A program made the translations under genes and the position numbers. DNA of 64,000 nt from Acidobacteriota bacterium (GTDB taxonomy: Bacteria > Acidobacteriota > Blastocatellia > Pyrinomonadales > Pyrinomonadaceae), in the NCBI GenBank assembly GCA_025463135.1, contig JAOAPY010000051.1, forward strand, positions 124,001 to 188,000, in the 5' to 3' direction. Under the pieces are notes generated by a model. The model was not told the DNA's origin. It was given only the letters and a program-made list of their open reading frames with translations, and ran no database searches. Positions 29,994 to 38,461 of this stretch are shown here, piece by piece (position 1 is the first letter of the stretch; each line of letters opens with the position of its first letter).

Positions 29994-30605
29994 TTGCGCC
30001 CTGGATGTGCAATCACTTTCCAGTTGCAGAAAAAGATTCAAACTATTGCCCTCGGTTCCGATCGCGCGTCGAAGATCATGGCGGTGCGTGGCGCGATTGC
30101 GCGCGTCGCTACAATTGATCCGACATGGGCGGAGGCGAAACTCGTGGCGCGTCCGGTGACGATTAGTGCGCCGGCCATGCCTTTGACGGACTGGGAGTTG
30201 ATGTCGGGTGCACGCGAAAGAGCGCTGGCTGTGCGGGACGTGCTGGCCGGTGAGAGGCTAAGTGCGGATTTGTACCTGGGGCTGGAGGGTGGCTTTCACT
30301 CGATTTCCATCGAGGGTGAATGGCATACTTTTCTGCGTGGCTGGGTCTATGTAACAAATGGTGAGCGAGGAAGTTTTGGAGCGACGCCCTCAATCACTGT
30401 TCCCGAGTCAATCAAGAACAGCGTCATCGAAGGCAAGCGCGAGTTGGGAATAGTCATAGACGAATTCGCGGGCTCGCGCGACGTGCGCAGCCGCCAGGGA
30501 GCGTGGGGCGTGCTGTCTCGGGATCTTGTTACGCGGAGTTTGAGTTTTGAACTGGCGCTAATCGCGGCCTTTGCTCCGTTCTACAATCCGGAGATGTATG
30601 CATGA
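29994..30605 (+). CDS. YjjX/DUF84-type inosine/xanthosine triphosphatase
   Basis: House-cleaning NTPase that removes non-canonical purine NTPs (ITP/XTP). 203 residues. Family pattern visible: IALGSDRASKIMAVRGAIAR near the start (G-S-x-x-x-x-K-x-x-A-V), GARERALAVRD, DLYLGLEGGFHSI (G-L-E-G-G), WVYVTNGERGSFG, ITVPESIKNSVIEGKRELGIVID and GAWGVLSRDLVTRSLSFELALIAAFAPF. TTG start at 29994 with GAGAGG 3 bases upstream; a second TTG at 30024 is possible. Confidence 0.82.
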   Translation: MRPGCAITFQLQKKIQTIALGSDRASKIMAVRGAIARVATIDPTWAEAKLVARPVTISAPAMPLTDWELMSGARERALAVRDVLAGERLSADLYLGLEGGFHSISIEGEWHTFLRGWVYVTNGERGSFGATPSITVPESIKNSVIEGKRELGIVIDEFAGSRDVRSRQGAWGVLSRDLVTRSLSFELALIAAFAPFYNPEMYA

Positions 30606-30614
30606 AGCAACTAA

Positions 30615-30962
30615 GTCCGACAAACTTCAGTTTGTCGCCGAGTCACGCCAGGAATGTGCACCGGCCAGCTATAATCGAGCGGAGAATGTTAAGAGAGTGA
30701 CGACAAACTGAAGTTTGTCGGACAATGTTCAGTTTGTCGGTCACGTCAGGAATGTGCACCGGCCAGCTATAATCGCGCGGAGAATGTTAAGAGAGTAACG
30801 ACAAACTGAAGTTTGTCGGACCATGTTCAGTTTGTCGCTGAGTCACGCCAGGAAGTGTGCACCGGCCAGCTATAATCGCAGGGAGAATTTTAAGAGAGTG
30901 ACGACAAACTGAAGTTTGTCGGACCATGTTCAGTTTGTCGGACAATATTCAGTTTGTCGGAC
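30615..30962. repeat. Tandem array of family A palindromes with TATAAT units
   Basis: Opens with GTCC-GACAAACTTCAGTTTGTC (30615 on) and closes with ...GTCGGAC (30962). Inside are three tandem units of about 98-120 bases starting at 30642, 30740 and 30842. Each holds GTGCACCGGCCAGC-TATAAT (TATAAT at 30670, 30768, 30871), then GGAGAAT, then a complete palindrome CGACAAACT-GA-AGTTTGTCG and one or two half palindromes TTCAGTTTGTCGG. The tdk start is 16 bases past the end. No -35 hexamer sits 16-18 bases before the TATAAT boxes. Confidence 0.9.
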
Positions 30963-30977
30963 AGCATAAGGATGATA

Positions 30978-31592
30978 ATGGAAGAACGTTTTGCACAAGC
31001 CGATCACGAACCGACATTTCACCAGCGAGCCAGTGCGGGCTGGATCGAAGTCATTGCCGGGTCGATGTTTTCGGGAAAATCTGAAGAGTTAATTCGACGC
31101 CTGCGCCGCGCCAAGATCGCACGCCAGAAGGTCCAGGTCTTTAAACCTGAGATCGATTCGCGCTATTCAGAAAACCACATCGTCTCGCACTCTGAGATGC
31201 GCCACGAATCGTCGGCCGTGCAGAGCGCCGGTCAAATCCAGGCGCTGGTTGAAGCCGATACCGAAGTAGTCGGCATTGATGAAGGACAATTCTTTGATAA
31301 TGAACTCGTGGGCGTAGTCAATGAGCTGGCGCGCCGAGGCTTGCGCGTCATCGTGGCCGGCCTGGACCAGGATTACACAGGCAAGCCCTGGGAACCGATG
31401 CCTCAACTGCTGGCCGTTGCCGAATACATCACAAAGACGCACGCCATCTGCATGAAGTGCGGCCAGCCGGCTAACTACTCACAACGCACCTTCGAATCCG
31501 AAGAACGCGTGGCCGTCGGCGCTTCCGACATGTACGAAGCCCGCTGTCGTCGCTGCTTCGTTCCGCATGCCGACGCACCCACCAAAGTTTAG
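30978..31592 (+). CDS. tdk: Thymidine kinase (TK1 type)
   Basis: Salvage enzyme: thymidine + ATP to dTMP. 204 residues. P-loop [18 protein letters not shown] (about 26-43), Mg/catalytic loop [28 protein letters not shown], the zinc knuckles CMKCGQPAN and [10 protein letters not shown], and the substrate lasso YSQRTF...[16 protein letters not shown]. The ATG at 30978 is 5 bases after AAGGA; an ATG at 30972 overlaps that site. The N-terminal 20 residues are an extra lead-in. It lies directly behind the palindrome array, which may carry its promoter. Confidence 0.95.
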   Translation: MEERFAQADHEPTFHQRASAGWIEVIAGSMFSGKSEELIRRLRRAKIARQKVQVFKPEIDSRYSENHIVSHSEMRHESSAVQSAGQIQALVEADTEVVGIDEGQFFDNELVGVVNELARRGLRVIVAGLDQDYTGKPWEPMPQLLAVAEYITKTHAICMKCGQPANYSQRTFESEERVAVGASDMYEARCRRCFVPHADAPTKV

Positions 31593-31711
31593 GAAGCTCG
31601 ATAGATGTCACTGCCTTGCGCCGTGGCATCTAAATAGGTTTTTGACGCAGGCTCTTCGGCGCCGGTATCAGTTGCGGTCCTGTATCTGGTTGGGAGCTAC
31701 AAGTAAGAATC

Positions 31712-32542
31712 CTAGTGCAGGACGAGAAAGCGATAAGAGGGCAAATCCTCTTGTTTTCCATCAGGCCCCAGGCCCGTGACTTTCAATGAATAATTCCCCG
31801 GCGCGAGCAATCTGGCGGGAGTCTTAACAGCAATAAACTTCGTGCCGGCCTCACTTGTTGATCTGAGACCGTCCGTTCGCCATACCTCTGATCCATCATC
31901 CGCAAAAAGCATCGCGCGATAGGTCTGATAATCGTCTCGGCGCAGCTCCAATTTCAATTCCAGGGTACCAGTGCCCGTGGGAATGCTGATTTTCTTTTCA
32001 CTCTCGCCGCCACGAGTGATTCCCGGTGTCAACATCACAGCATAGACAGTACCGGGCTCCTCCGCAGATCGATTCCTCAGCTTCTGCAACGCGAGCCAGG
32101 AGACGGTTCCAATAATCAGCACGAGCGCGGCGGCCAATGAATATGAGAGGATTGGATTTTCGCTGGGGAGGAATATTGAGTACCACGGCTTCGGTGGCGG
32201 TTTGGGGACAGTGCGCGTTTCCTCGGAGGCATTTTCGCGCAGCGGATCTTCATTGGGAAGCGGTTTGGCAACGCTGACATACTTATTGAAAGCCCGCCCA
32301 AAACGCACTTTACCCTGTCGTTCAGGCGTCAGCATAAAGTGGTTTTCAAAACTCTCTCGCTCAGATTCAGAAAGTTCACCGCTGAGGTACTGGTCAATCA
32401 GTTCGTCTTCGGCAATCAGCAATTCGTCATAAAATTCGCTCTCGGTCACCAATCGCTCTTCGAAAGAAGATTGATCCTCGGGCCGCGCTTGTCCGAGGAG
32501 ATATTGCATAATTAATTCCTGTTGTTTTGTTTCTGCTTTCAA
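31712..32542 (-). CDS. Membrane anti-sigma-like protein
   Basis: 276 residues. Cytosolic N-terminus about 1-115 with the pattern LIMQYLLGQARPEDQSSFEERL, ELIDQYLSGELSESERESFENHF (helical anti-sigma-like domain without a CxxC zinc site), one transmembrane helix at 131-153, and an extracytoplasmic beta-rich domain (LELKLELRRDDYQTYRAMLF, LLAPGNYSLKVTGLGPDGK). It is encoded 59 bases after the ECF sigma gene on the same strand, the normal place for its partner. Start is TTG 32542 or ATG 32509; the latter has AGGA 7 bases upstream but cuts into the conserved LIMQYLLG motif. Confidence 0.75.
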   Translation of the reverse strand: MKAETKQQELIMQYLLGQARPEDQSSFEERLVTESEFYDELLIAEDELIDQYLSGELSESERESFENHFMLTPERQGKVRFGRAFNKYVSVAKPLPNEDPLRENASEETRTVPKPPPKPWYSIFLPSENPILSYSLAAALVLIIGTVSWLALQKLRNRSAEEPGTVYAVMLTPGITRGGESEKKISIPTGTGTLELKLELRRDDYQTYRAMLFADDGSEVWRTDGLRSTSEAGTKFIAVKTPARLLAPGNYSLKVTGLGPDGKQEDLPSYRFLVLH

Positions 32543-32601
32543 GAGTGGCCACTTCCCGCGAAACTCTATCTATTCATAATGCGCGTTTGCTTCAGCCTAT
32601 T

Positions 32602-33156
32602 TCATGCCGGCGCCTGATCAAGACAACTTTTCACGCATTCCTGAAGAGCAGTGCGGATGCGATGAGCCCTTATTCGCAGGGCATTCAGTGCGATCCCGTA
32701 CTGTTCGGCCAATTTCTTTCGATGGTCAATTTTCGCCCTTTTCTCTCCCCGATAGTATTCCAGGACAAGCTTGCGGTGGGCCGGTGCTTGCTGCTTCATA
32801 CACTGCTCAAGGCAGGCGTACTCTCGCTCTATCTCCTCTGAAGGGCCAGCAGTGGGAGGAGGCGGCGGCGGCGTACGCTTCCTCAGATATTCCATGTACA
32901 CCTTGTTTGCGACCGCGTAAAAATAGGGGGCACGCGGCCCAACAAAGTGGTCCTTAATCTCTTTGATTTTATTGGCGACCCGATTGATGGTCTCGTCGGC
33001 AAGATCCTCGGGTTCGTGACAGTTGCGGCAAGTAAAAAGTTTGATGAGACGACGGCGAATATCTTCATAGTCCTGGCCGGCTTGCTCGCGATCCGCGTTG
33101 AGCCAGGACAAAAGTTCTTCAAACAGTTCCTGAGTTAGGATCCAATCTTTTTTCAT
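32602..33156 (-). CDS. ECF-type RNA polymerase sigma factor
   Basis: 184 residues: sigma-2 about 28-95 (DIRRRLIKLFTCRNCHEPEDLADETINRVANKI, APYFYAVANKVYMEYLRKR), a proline-rich linker (PPPPPP), and sigma-4 about 122-172 (HRKLVLEYYRGEKRAKIDHRKKLAEQYGIALNALRIRAHRIR, a helix-turn-helix). The FTCRNCHEPEDLADETI wording marks a subgroup often encoded next to CHAT genes. No good Shine-Dalgarno; two strong hairpins (33170-33223) lie in the 72-base gap after the CHAT gene. Partner of the downstream anti-sigma protein. Confidence 0.88.
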   Translation of the reverse strand: MKKDWILTQELFEELLSWLNADREQAGQDYEDIRRRLIKLFTCRNCHEPEDLADETINRVANKIKEIKDHFVGPRAPYFYAVANKVYMEYLRKRTPPPPPPTAGPSEEIEREYACLEQCMKQQAPAHRKLVLEYYRGEKRAKIDHRKKLAEQYGIALNALRIRAHRIRTALQECVKSCLDQAPA

Positions 33157-33169
33157 GGGGGCGTTATGG

Positions 33170-33223
33170 CGAAGGCTGGCCTTCGAGCGAGACCGGATGC
33201 CGCGGTTCTTGCCTCCGCGGCAT
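33170..33223 (-). promoter_or_regulatory. Two hairpins between CHAT gene and sigma gene
   Basis: CGAAGGC/GCCTTCG (33170-33185, 2-base loop) and ATGCCGCGG/CCGCGGCAT (33197-33223, 9-base loop), both perfect. They fill the whole 72-base spacer and leave no Shine-Dalgarno for the sigma gene. They could act as an mRNA processing or attenuation site, or be a REPIN-like insert. No U-run, so not a standard terminator. Confidence 0.55.
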
Positions 33224-33228
33224 TGTAC

Positions 33229-36090
33229 CTAAAGATTTCTTCTACGTCTTCGCCATAACACCAAAATCACCGATAAAGACAGAACCAACCCCGCGCTGCT
33301 TACTACGGCAAGCTTAACTGCGGGCGTTGGTTGATAGCTGTTGTGACCCCGTGCGGCATACTGTCCCTGAATAACGAACCCGGCCCAGTAATATGGTTCC
33401 TGCCAACGCTTCTCCTGACGCATGGCCAGCTGAGCTTCACGCAGCGCGGCCGCCGGTGATAATCCCTTTTCAAACAGCCCCACATAAAAATTCTTCATCA
33501 ACGCCGCTGTCGCTTCGTCGTCTACTTTCCAAAGCGAGGCGACAACTCCCGAGGCTCCCGCGTACATAAAGCCACGCGTTAATCCAATTAACCCTTCACC
33601 TTTTACGTCTTTACCCAGTCCGGTTTGGCAGGCGCTAAGCACTACGAGATCGACAGGCAGCTTAAGGTTGTAAATGTCGTGCAAGCGCAGGAACCCGTCC
33701 TGCCGTTGTCCTTTTGCATCGACCAGCGAAAGGATGATGCCTGATAAGTCCGGATGTTCATTGTCGAGCAGCGCGTGCGTCGCAAAGTGCACCACGCGAT
33801 AGCGACCCAGATCCGAGCCCATGGCAGTAGCTCGGCTGGCATCAAAGCCTACGGCCTTGAAACCAGTGCGCCAGGGGATTACAGACATTATGGCGTCGGC
33901 TTCTTCGCGCGAGGAGAAAAGGCGAGGAGGTGTCTCACTGCCGGTCACTCCTACATCATCCCATGCCCGCGTTACTTCACTATTGGGAGACGCGGCGGCA
34001 GCGGCCTGCAATGATCCCGTGTTGTTTGATTTGATTCGCGAATCAGCGATGTCAAAGACCGGATCCGCCAGGATGGCCACACTCTTTGACGCCGGTTTTC
34101 GATTCGCGGATTCGCTTAAGACCAACGCCAACGCTGAGGCTGACGGCTCGGAAATAATTTCGTGATCCAAAATGAGCGCCCGTTCTTCAACTGCGAGGGC
34201 ATTCGCCGGCGACCCGGCAGCGTTGCCATTGGCCGGCATGACCAGGGCCTGGAAGGGAATGTATTGCAATGCGCCATCCGCCACAATTAAGAGACGTCTG
34301 GTTCCCAGCTTATCAGCGACCGGCGCGAGTAGGGTTTTGCTCAACGCACTTATCTGCGATGACACTTGCCCCTGGGCCTCAAGGGTGCGCGCTCGCGCCT
34401 GCTCAAAGCCCTCGCCCGGTCTTGGTTGGGGCGCTGTTAGTAAATTATAGAGCTGTCGCACGGCAGCTTCGATTTGCGCGCGACCCGGAAGTTCGTAGCT
34501 CGAGAAGCCAGTGTGTGTCACCGCCCAAACGTAACTCTTATCGACCCCCAGACTGTATTCGAGGAGCATCGTTTGATCGTCAGTGAGGACCTGCGCTTGT
34601 ATTTGCTGCAAGCTTAGAGTGGTGGGGCTTGTAATTCGCTCATAGGCCGGGTACCGCTGGCGGATGGTGTCCGTGACCTGCTTGTACTCGCGTTCCAACT
34701 GTGCCAGTTCAGACTCCAACGCATCGAGTTCTTCTTTCTTGTACTGCGTTGACAGGAGTGCGACTTTGGAATCTTCCTTAACGCGGAGCGACTGGCGCAG
34801 CGTCTTTTCCTGTTCGGCCAATTGGGGATCAAGACCAGCGATAAGGTTCGTTTGCGTCGCGCGCAACAATTCTCTGAGTGATCGCGCATGGGACAGCTCA
34901 TTGGTTTCGAAGGCAAGTATATCCAAGCCTTGTTGTGGCTGGGATTGGTGCTTACGCATTAAGCATTCGATGTATGCTGCGTAGCGCTCGTGTACGCTGG
35001 CTGAAAAAGCTGTGGTTAGATCCCGGCTGGTAGAAACGCGCCGAATGTTCTCGGTTTCTTCAATTGATTGACGTAAGTGGTTTTCAGCGCGATCAATTTG
35101 GCCACCTTGCAAATCCAATCGACCCAGCGAGTAATGAATTGCCGCTTGGTTGAGCTGATCCGAGAGCGCTTGAAAAGCAATCAGAGAGTCCTCGTAATAT
35201 TTTCGCGCCAGCTCCGGCTGGCCCTGATGTTGATAAACCTGGCCTAATAAAGCGCGCGAACGGGCCGCCTCCTGAGGATTTCCAACCCGTTCATAGATCG
35301 GGATGGCGGACTGCAGATGTTGTATCGCGGCGGCATATTCACCTAGCGAACTGTAGACGCGACCGAGATCCTCGTGAGACTCGGCTGCGTCGAGGCTTTG
35401 AGGCTCAAAGCTCTCCAGGGCCTGCTGCAAATACGTTAGCGCTTCGCTGAAGTCTCCCAACAAGAAATAGGTATTTCCCAGATCGATCATCATCCGCTTG
35501 TCGTCGCGTTCATCCGGCGTCTGGCGATAGTATTCCTGAGCGCGGCGAAATTGGATCAATCCCTTATCCGGCGATCCGCTCTCATTAAAAATCACGCCGA
35601 GCGCGTCTGCAATCTGTCCCATCGGAGTTGCGTCTTGTTCGCTAAGGAAGCTCTGGGCCTGGGTTAGAAGAGAGATTGCCGATGACCATTCGCCTTTACG
35701 GACTTCAATAAACCCCAACATTATTAGCGTCGTTGCCTGCTGCTTAGTGTCATTGAGCTCGCGCCACAGTACCAGGGTCCGCTCGTAATTCTGGGTTGCT
35801 TCTAAAAGATCGCTCTGGACCAAATAACAGCGGGCAATCTGGGCATATGTCTGCGCGATTCCGGCTTTGTCGCCAGTAAGTTGCCAAAGGGCGAGGGCCT
35901 CTTGCGCAGTCTCCAACGCAAGATGATGATTAACATAATTCTGTTGTTGGCTAAGGGACAGCAATTCCTGGGCGTGTTGAAGGTTCGGTGGGCTGTTGAC
36001 GCGCGCCTTTTCCTGATCGGGTGCCTGAGCAATCACAGTTAGCCATGTCAACAAGATCAGCACGATGAGAAAATTGAGTCGTTTGCTCAC
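33229..36090 (-). CDS. TPR-CHAT (caspase-fold) protease, membrane-anchored
   Basis: 953 residues. N-terminal signal (LNFLIVLILLTWLTVIAQA), tetratricopeptide repeats about 40-380 (IAQTYAQIARCYL, DLGRVYSSLGEYAAAIQHLQSA, ALLGQVYQHQGQPELARKYYEDSL), a helical linker, and a C-terminal CHAT domain about 600-910. The clan CD dyad is intact: His772 in HFATHA and Cys821 in LSACQTG, with GEGLIGLTRGFMYAGASGVVASLW behind it. A C-terminal transmembrane helix (about 925-948) ends in WRRRRRNL, so the protease would face the extracytoplasmic side. GTG start with GGGAA upstream. Second in the C11-CHAT-sigma-anti-sigma run. Confidence 0.92.
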   Translation of the reverse strand: MSKRLNFLIVLILLTWLTVIAQAPDQEKARVNSPPNLQHAQELLSLSQQQNYVNHHLALETAQEALALWQLTGDKAGIAQTYAQIARCYLVQSDLLEATQNYERTLVLWRELNDTKQQATTLIMLGFIEVRKGEWSSAISLLTQAQSFLSEQDATPMGQIADALGVIFNESGSPDKGLIQFRRAQEYYRQTPDERDDKRMMIDLGNTYFLLGDFSEALTYLQQALESFEPQSLDAAESHEDLGRVYSSLGEYAAAIQHLQSAIPIYERVGNPQEAARSRALLGQVYQHQGQPELARKYYEDSLIAFQALSDQLNQAAIHYSLGRLDLQGGQIDRAENHLRQSIEETENIRRVSTSRDLTTAFSASVHERYAAYIECLMRKHQSQPQQGLDILAFETNELSHARSLRELLRATQTNLIAGLDPQLAEQEKTLRQSLRVKEDSKVALLSTQYKKEELDALESELAQLEREYKQVTDTIRQRYPAYERITSPTTLSLQQIQAQVLTDDQTMLLEYSLGVDKSYVWAVTHTGFSSYELPGRAQIEAAVRQLYNLLTAPQPRPGEGFEQARARTLEAQGQVSSQISALSKTLLAPVADKLGTRRLLIVADGALQYIPFQALVMPANGNAAGSPANALAVEERALILDHEIISEPSASALALVLSESANRKPASKSVAILADPVFDIADSRIKSNNTGSLQAAAAASPNSEVTRAWDDVGVTGSETPPRLFSSREEADAIMSVIPWRTGFKAVGFDASRATAMGSDLGRYRVVHFATHALLDNEHPDLSGIILSLVDAKGQRQDGFLRLHDIYNLKLPVDLVVLSACQTGLGKDVKGEGLIGLTRGFMYAGASGVVASLWKVDDEATAALMKNFYVGLFEKGLSPAAALREAQLAMRQEKRWQEPYYWAGFVIQGQYAARGHNSYQPTPAVKLAVVSSAGLVLSLSVILVLWRRRRRNL

Positions 36091-36214
36091 GAAAGATTCC
36101 CGCCGTGATTAACTGACAGCCGGACGGTTACCGGTAAAGAGAACGCCCAATCTGTCTCGGAGGCTTGCCACCTGATCGAAGCATGGCAAACCCCCGTAGA
36201 TGTGGTCGGCGTAC

Positions 36215-38011
36215 TCAAAAATTGAAGAAGAGTGGGGATGGATCCTCCCGGGGACCCCCTTTTGCCTGTTCCAATCGAGGCCGAGTATCGTGGGGAAAAT
36301 TCTTAACCGAACCGCAAGTACACGTTCCTCCCATAGGGTCGCGCGGTCCTACTTGACCCATAGGATCGCGTGGTCCGGTTTTGCCCGGATCGTTGCTGGC
36401 CAGCGTACCCGGCGCTCCTGAACTACCGCTCGAATTGAACATGATTGCCGCCATATCCTCCTGCAACTGTTCCTTCGGTGTCTGTGTAAACGCCGGCACT
36501 CTAGTGTCTGGCTCAGACCTGCGGCTCTGGCGCATGGTGCCCGCAAAATACGTCTTCAGAAAATCAAGCCATTTCGTCTTCTTTTGAAATTGATAGCAAT
36601 TGTAGTCGGCCATTATTGGTTTTTCTTCCGAGGGCTCGGCCCAGGGAAAGTACACAGATAAGCCGTGCGCGTATTGTGACGCCGGTCCTACAAATCGCGC
36701 CATGGTTACCAACTGTTGCGGGTGGCTGGAATCCTCTGGCCGCAAAGCATCCATAACACGGCCAGCGGCTGCTTGAATCGCGCCCATGTTGCCAATGGTC
36801 TTTCCCAATTCATTACAATAGCTATCAAGGCAGAGACAGAAGTCATACAAATCGGTGTAATTTTCTTGCCAGTAACTCTGAGACTTCCAGTGAGCGAGAA
36901 GAATACAATCCTTCACGAGCGGATTGACTCCGGGATCCAAGCCGTTCATGAGCTCTGTCGAAAGATCCGCGACGGCATTTTCCGCGGCGCTAACTCTTTC
37001 AGTACTCAACTCGCACAAGCACAGATCGGCCGAGTAGCCGGCGAGAATAAAGTCGGTGCAATTGTGGATAATGTAGGCGAAGATTTGCTTCAGTGTTTCT
37101 TTGACATCGATTTTGGTTTTGGCCTTTAGATCATTGAAGACGCGAATCAAAATCGAAAGATATGGCCAACTTCCAACAAAAGACTCCCCTTGAGAAGCCA
37201 GCATGAAGTTTGCCGTACCCTGGAGCTCTGAAGCGATCTCCAGACTGCTCATCGAACAGCTGTGAAAGCTAACCAGGTCGAATTGGGCATCCCGAACATT
37301 CTTATTATTTTTGAATTTTCTCAGTACCCTGCCCAGGTGACGCAGGGTCAATGAGTGGATGGCAGCGTGTTCGTCATACATAAACACGTCATCTCCCACG
37401 ATCTGGCCGTGTCCGATGACGAAAAGCATGTAGTGGTTTGCCGGATATTCATTGGCACAGAATTCCAGAAATTTGCCGAGCGATTTCTCTGGACCGGCCG
37501 GCTCGCTCTGGTCATCGCAAAGATCGACCTCCGGTTTTGTGGCTGAGTCCTGCAACTCGCTTTCAAGTCGAGACTGAAGTTCTCCAGCGGGTTGGACTAC
37601 ATTAATCTCAATATCGGTGTCTGGTAAGTCGGGCGGCGTGGGAACGGTCAAAGCAGTTCCCCGTTTAAGCATCAGGCTCTGTATCACGTCCCTGATAGGC
37701 TTGCCATTTCTGTCCGTCTGGTCACGCCACAGCTTATCAAGCATGAGGTTCCTGACGAACGGATCATTCTGTTTAAAACCGATTTCGGATTCACCCGGAT
37801 TTTCCAATTTGTCGATAGCATTGACATCAAAAATGTGGGAGGGCGTTCCTGGTGTTTGTGGATCAAAGTAAGCCAACACACTGGCCCGAGGGTGATATCC
37901 AGCGTTCTTCAGTGCCTTCAAATGTGAAACAATTCCGGGCGCCAACGGATTGTCGCTGGCAAAATAGAACATCAAAGTCCACTCTCGTTGATTGTCTGCA
38001 TTATCTGCCAT
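36215..38011 (-). CDS. Clostripain-family (C11) cysteine protease
   Basis: 598 residues, no signal peptide, so cytosolic unless exported otherwise. C11 features: WTLMFYFASDNPL near the start, catalytic His201 in YMLFVIGHGQ and Cys252 in DLVSFHSCSMSSLEIASEL, then FMLASQGESFVGSWPY. The N-terminal 190 residues contain an acidic spacer (SATKPEVDLCDDQSEPAGPEK). The C-terminus is unusual: TGPRDPMGQVGPRDPMGGTC, a duplicated nonapeptide, then a CTCG. ATG 38011 is chosen because AAGGAG lies 9 bases upstream; an upstream in-frame GTG is 12 codons earlier. First gene of the protease/sigma cluster. Confidence 0.9.
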   Translation of the reverse strand: MADNADNQREWTLMFYFASDNPLAPGIVSHLKALKNAGYHPRASVLAYFDPQTPGTPSHIFDVNAIDKLENPGESEIGFKQNDPFVRNLMLDKLWRDQTDRNGKPIRDVIQSLMLKRGTALTVPTPPDLPDTDIEINVVQPAGELQSRLESELQDSATKPEVDLCDDQSEPAGPEKSLGKFLEFCANEYPANHYMLFVIGHGQIVGDDVFMYDEHAAIHSLTLRHLGRVLRKFKNNKNVRDAQFDLVSFHSCSMSSLEIASELQGTANFMLASQGESFVGSWPYLSILIRVFNDLKAKTKIDVKETLKQIFAYIIHNCTDFILAGYSADLCLCELSTERVSAAENAVADLSTELMNGLDPGVNPLVKDCILLAHWKSQSYWQENYTDLYDFCLCLDSYCNELGKTIGNMGAIQAAAGRVMDALRPEDSSHPQQLVTMARFVGPASQYAHGLSVYFPWAEPSEEKPIMADYNCYQFQKKTKWLDFLKTYFAGTMRQSRRSEPDTRVPAFTQTPKEQLQEDMAAIMFNSSGSSGAPGTLASNDPGKTGPRDPMGQVGPRDPMGGTCTCGSVKNFPHDTRPRLEQAKGGPREDPSPLFFNF

Positions 38012-38461
38012 GGTTAGATTCTCCTTCGGGGCGTTCATTGACATCACCCTTGCAAAAGATTCTCTTCCTTATTGAAGGTAACCAGACAAAGGTGGCGTTA
38101 TAGCTATGAAGTATTCAGAGGACTGGGACTGCTAATACTGTCTTAGGGGCAACAGGCTATTCTGTGGCCCCTCTGCTGTCAACAAGAAAAATCGACAAGA
38201 AAAATCGACTGACCTTGTTCATAAACCGAATTCGAGAATTCCGAGCATTCCTCACTTCCGTTGTGTTCAAGTCCTTCCGACCGTAATGCGTAAATCACTG
38301 AAAGCGTTTCCGCCAAAGCGTGGAGGGTCAGCACTGGTCATATCCTCAAGGCCGGCTTCTCTCGTCAAAATACTGGCTCCCAGCGTGACTGCAAGGTAAA
38401 ATCCTCAGTCCTTTCGTTACCTTGCTGACCGCGTCTCAGTTAGTGGACCAGTTACTTATCT
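38012..38461. other. Divergent intergenic region C11 protease / hydrolase
   Basis: Upstream region for both divergent genes. It contains a hairpin (38145-38172), a short tandem duplication of AAGAAAAATCGAC near 38184-38209 and a 16-base palindrome around CGAATTCGAGAATTCCG (near 38226). No coding frame or consensus promoter convinced me. Confidence 0.5.
38145..38172. promoter_or_regulatory. Perfect hairpin in the C11 protease upstream region
   Basis: AGGGGC-aa-CAG pairs with CTG-tg-GCCCCT around a 6-base loop. It lies about 130 bases before the C11 start and could be in its leader, but has no U-run and no recognised class. Confidence 0.4.

Noticed and set aside
30615-30962. CRISPR or tRNA cluster upstream of tdk
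   Set aside because: Tandem units are duplicates of one sequence; no variable spacers and no tRNA-like fold.
38140-38215. Riboswitch upstream of the C11 protease
   Set aside because: Only one isolated hairpin; no recognisable riboswitch core.
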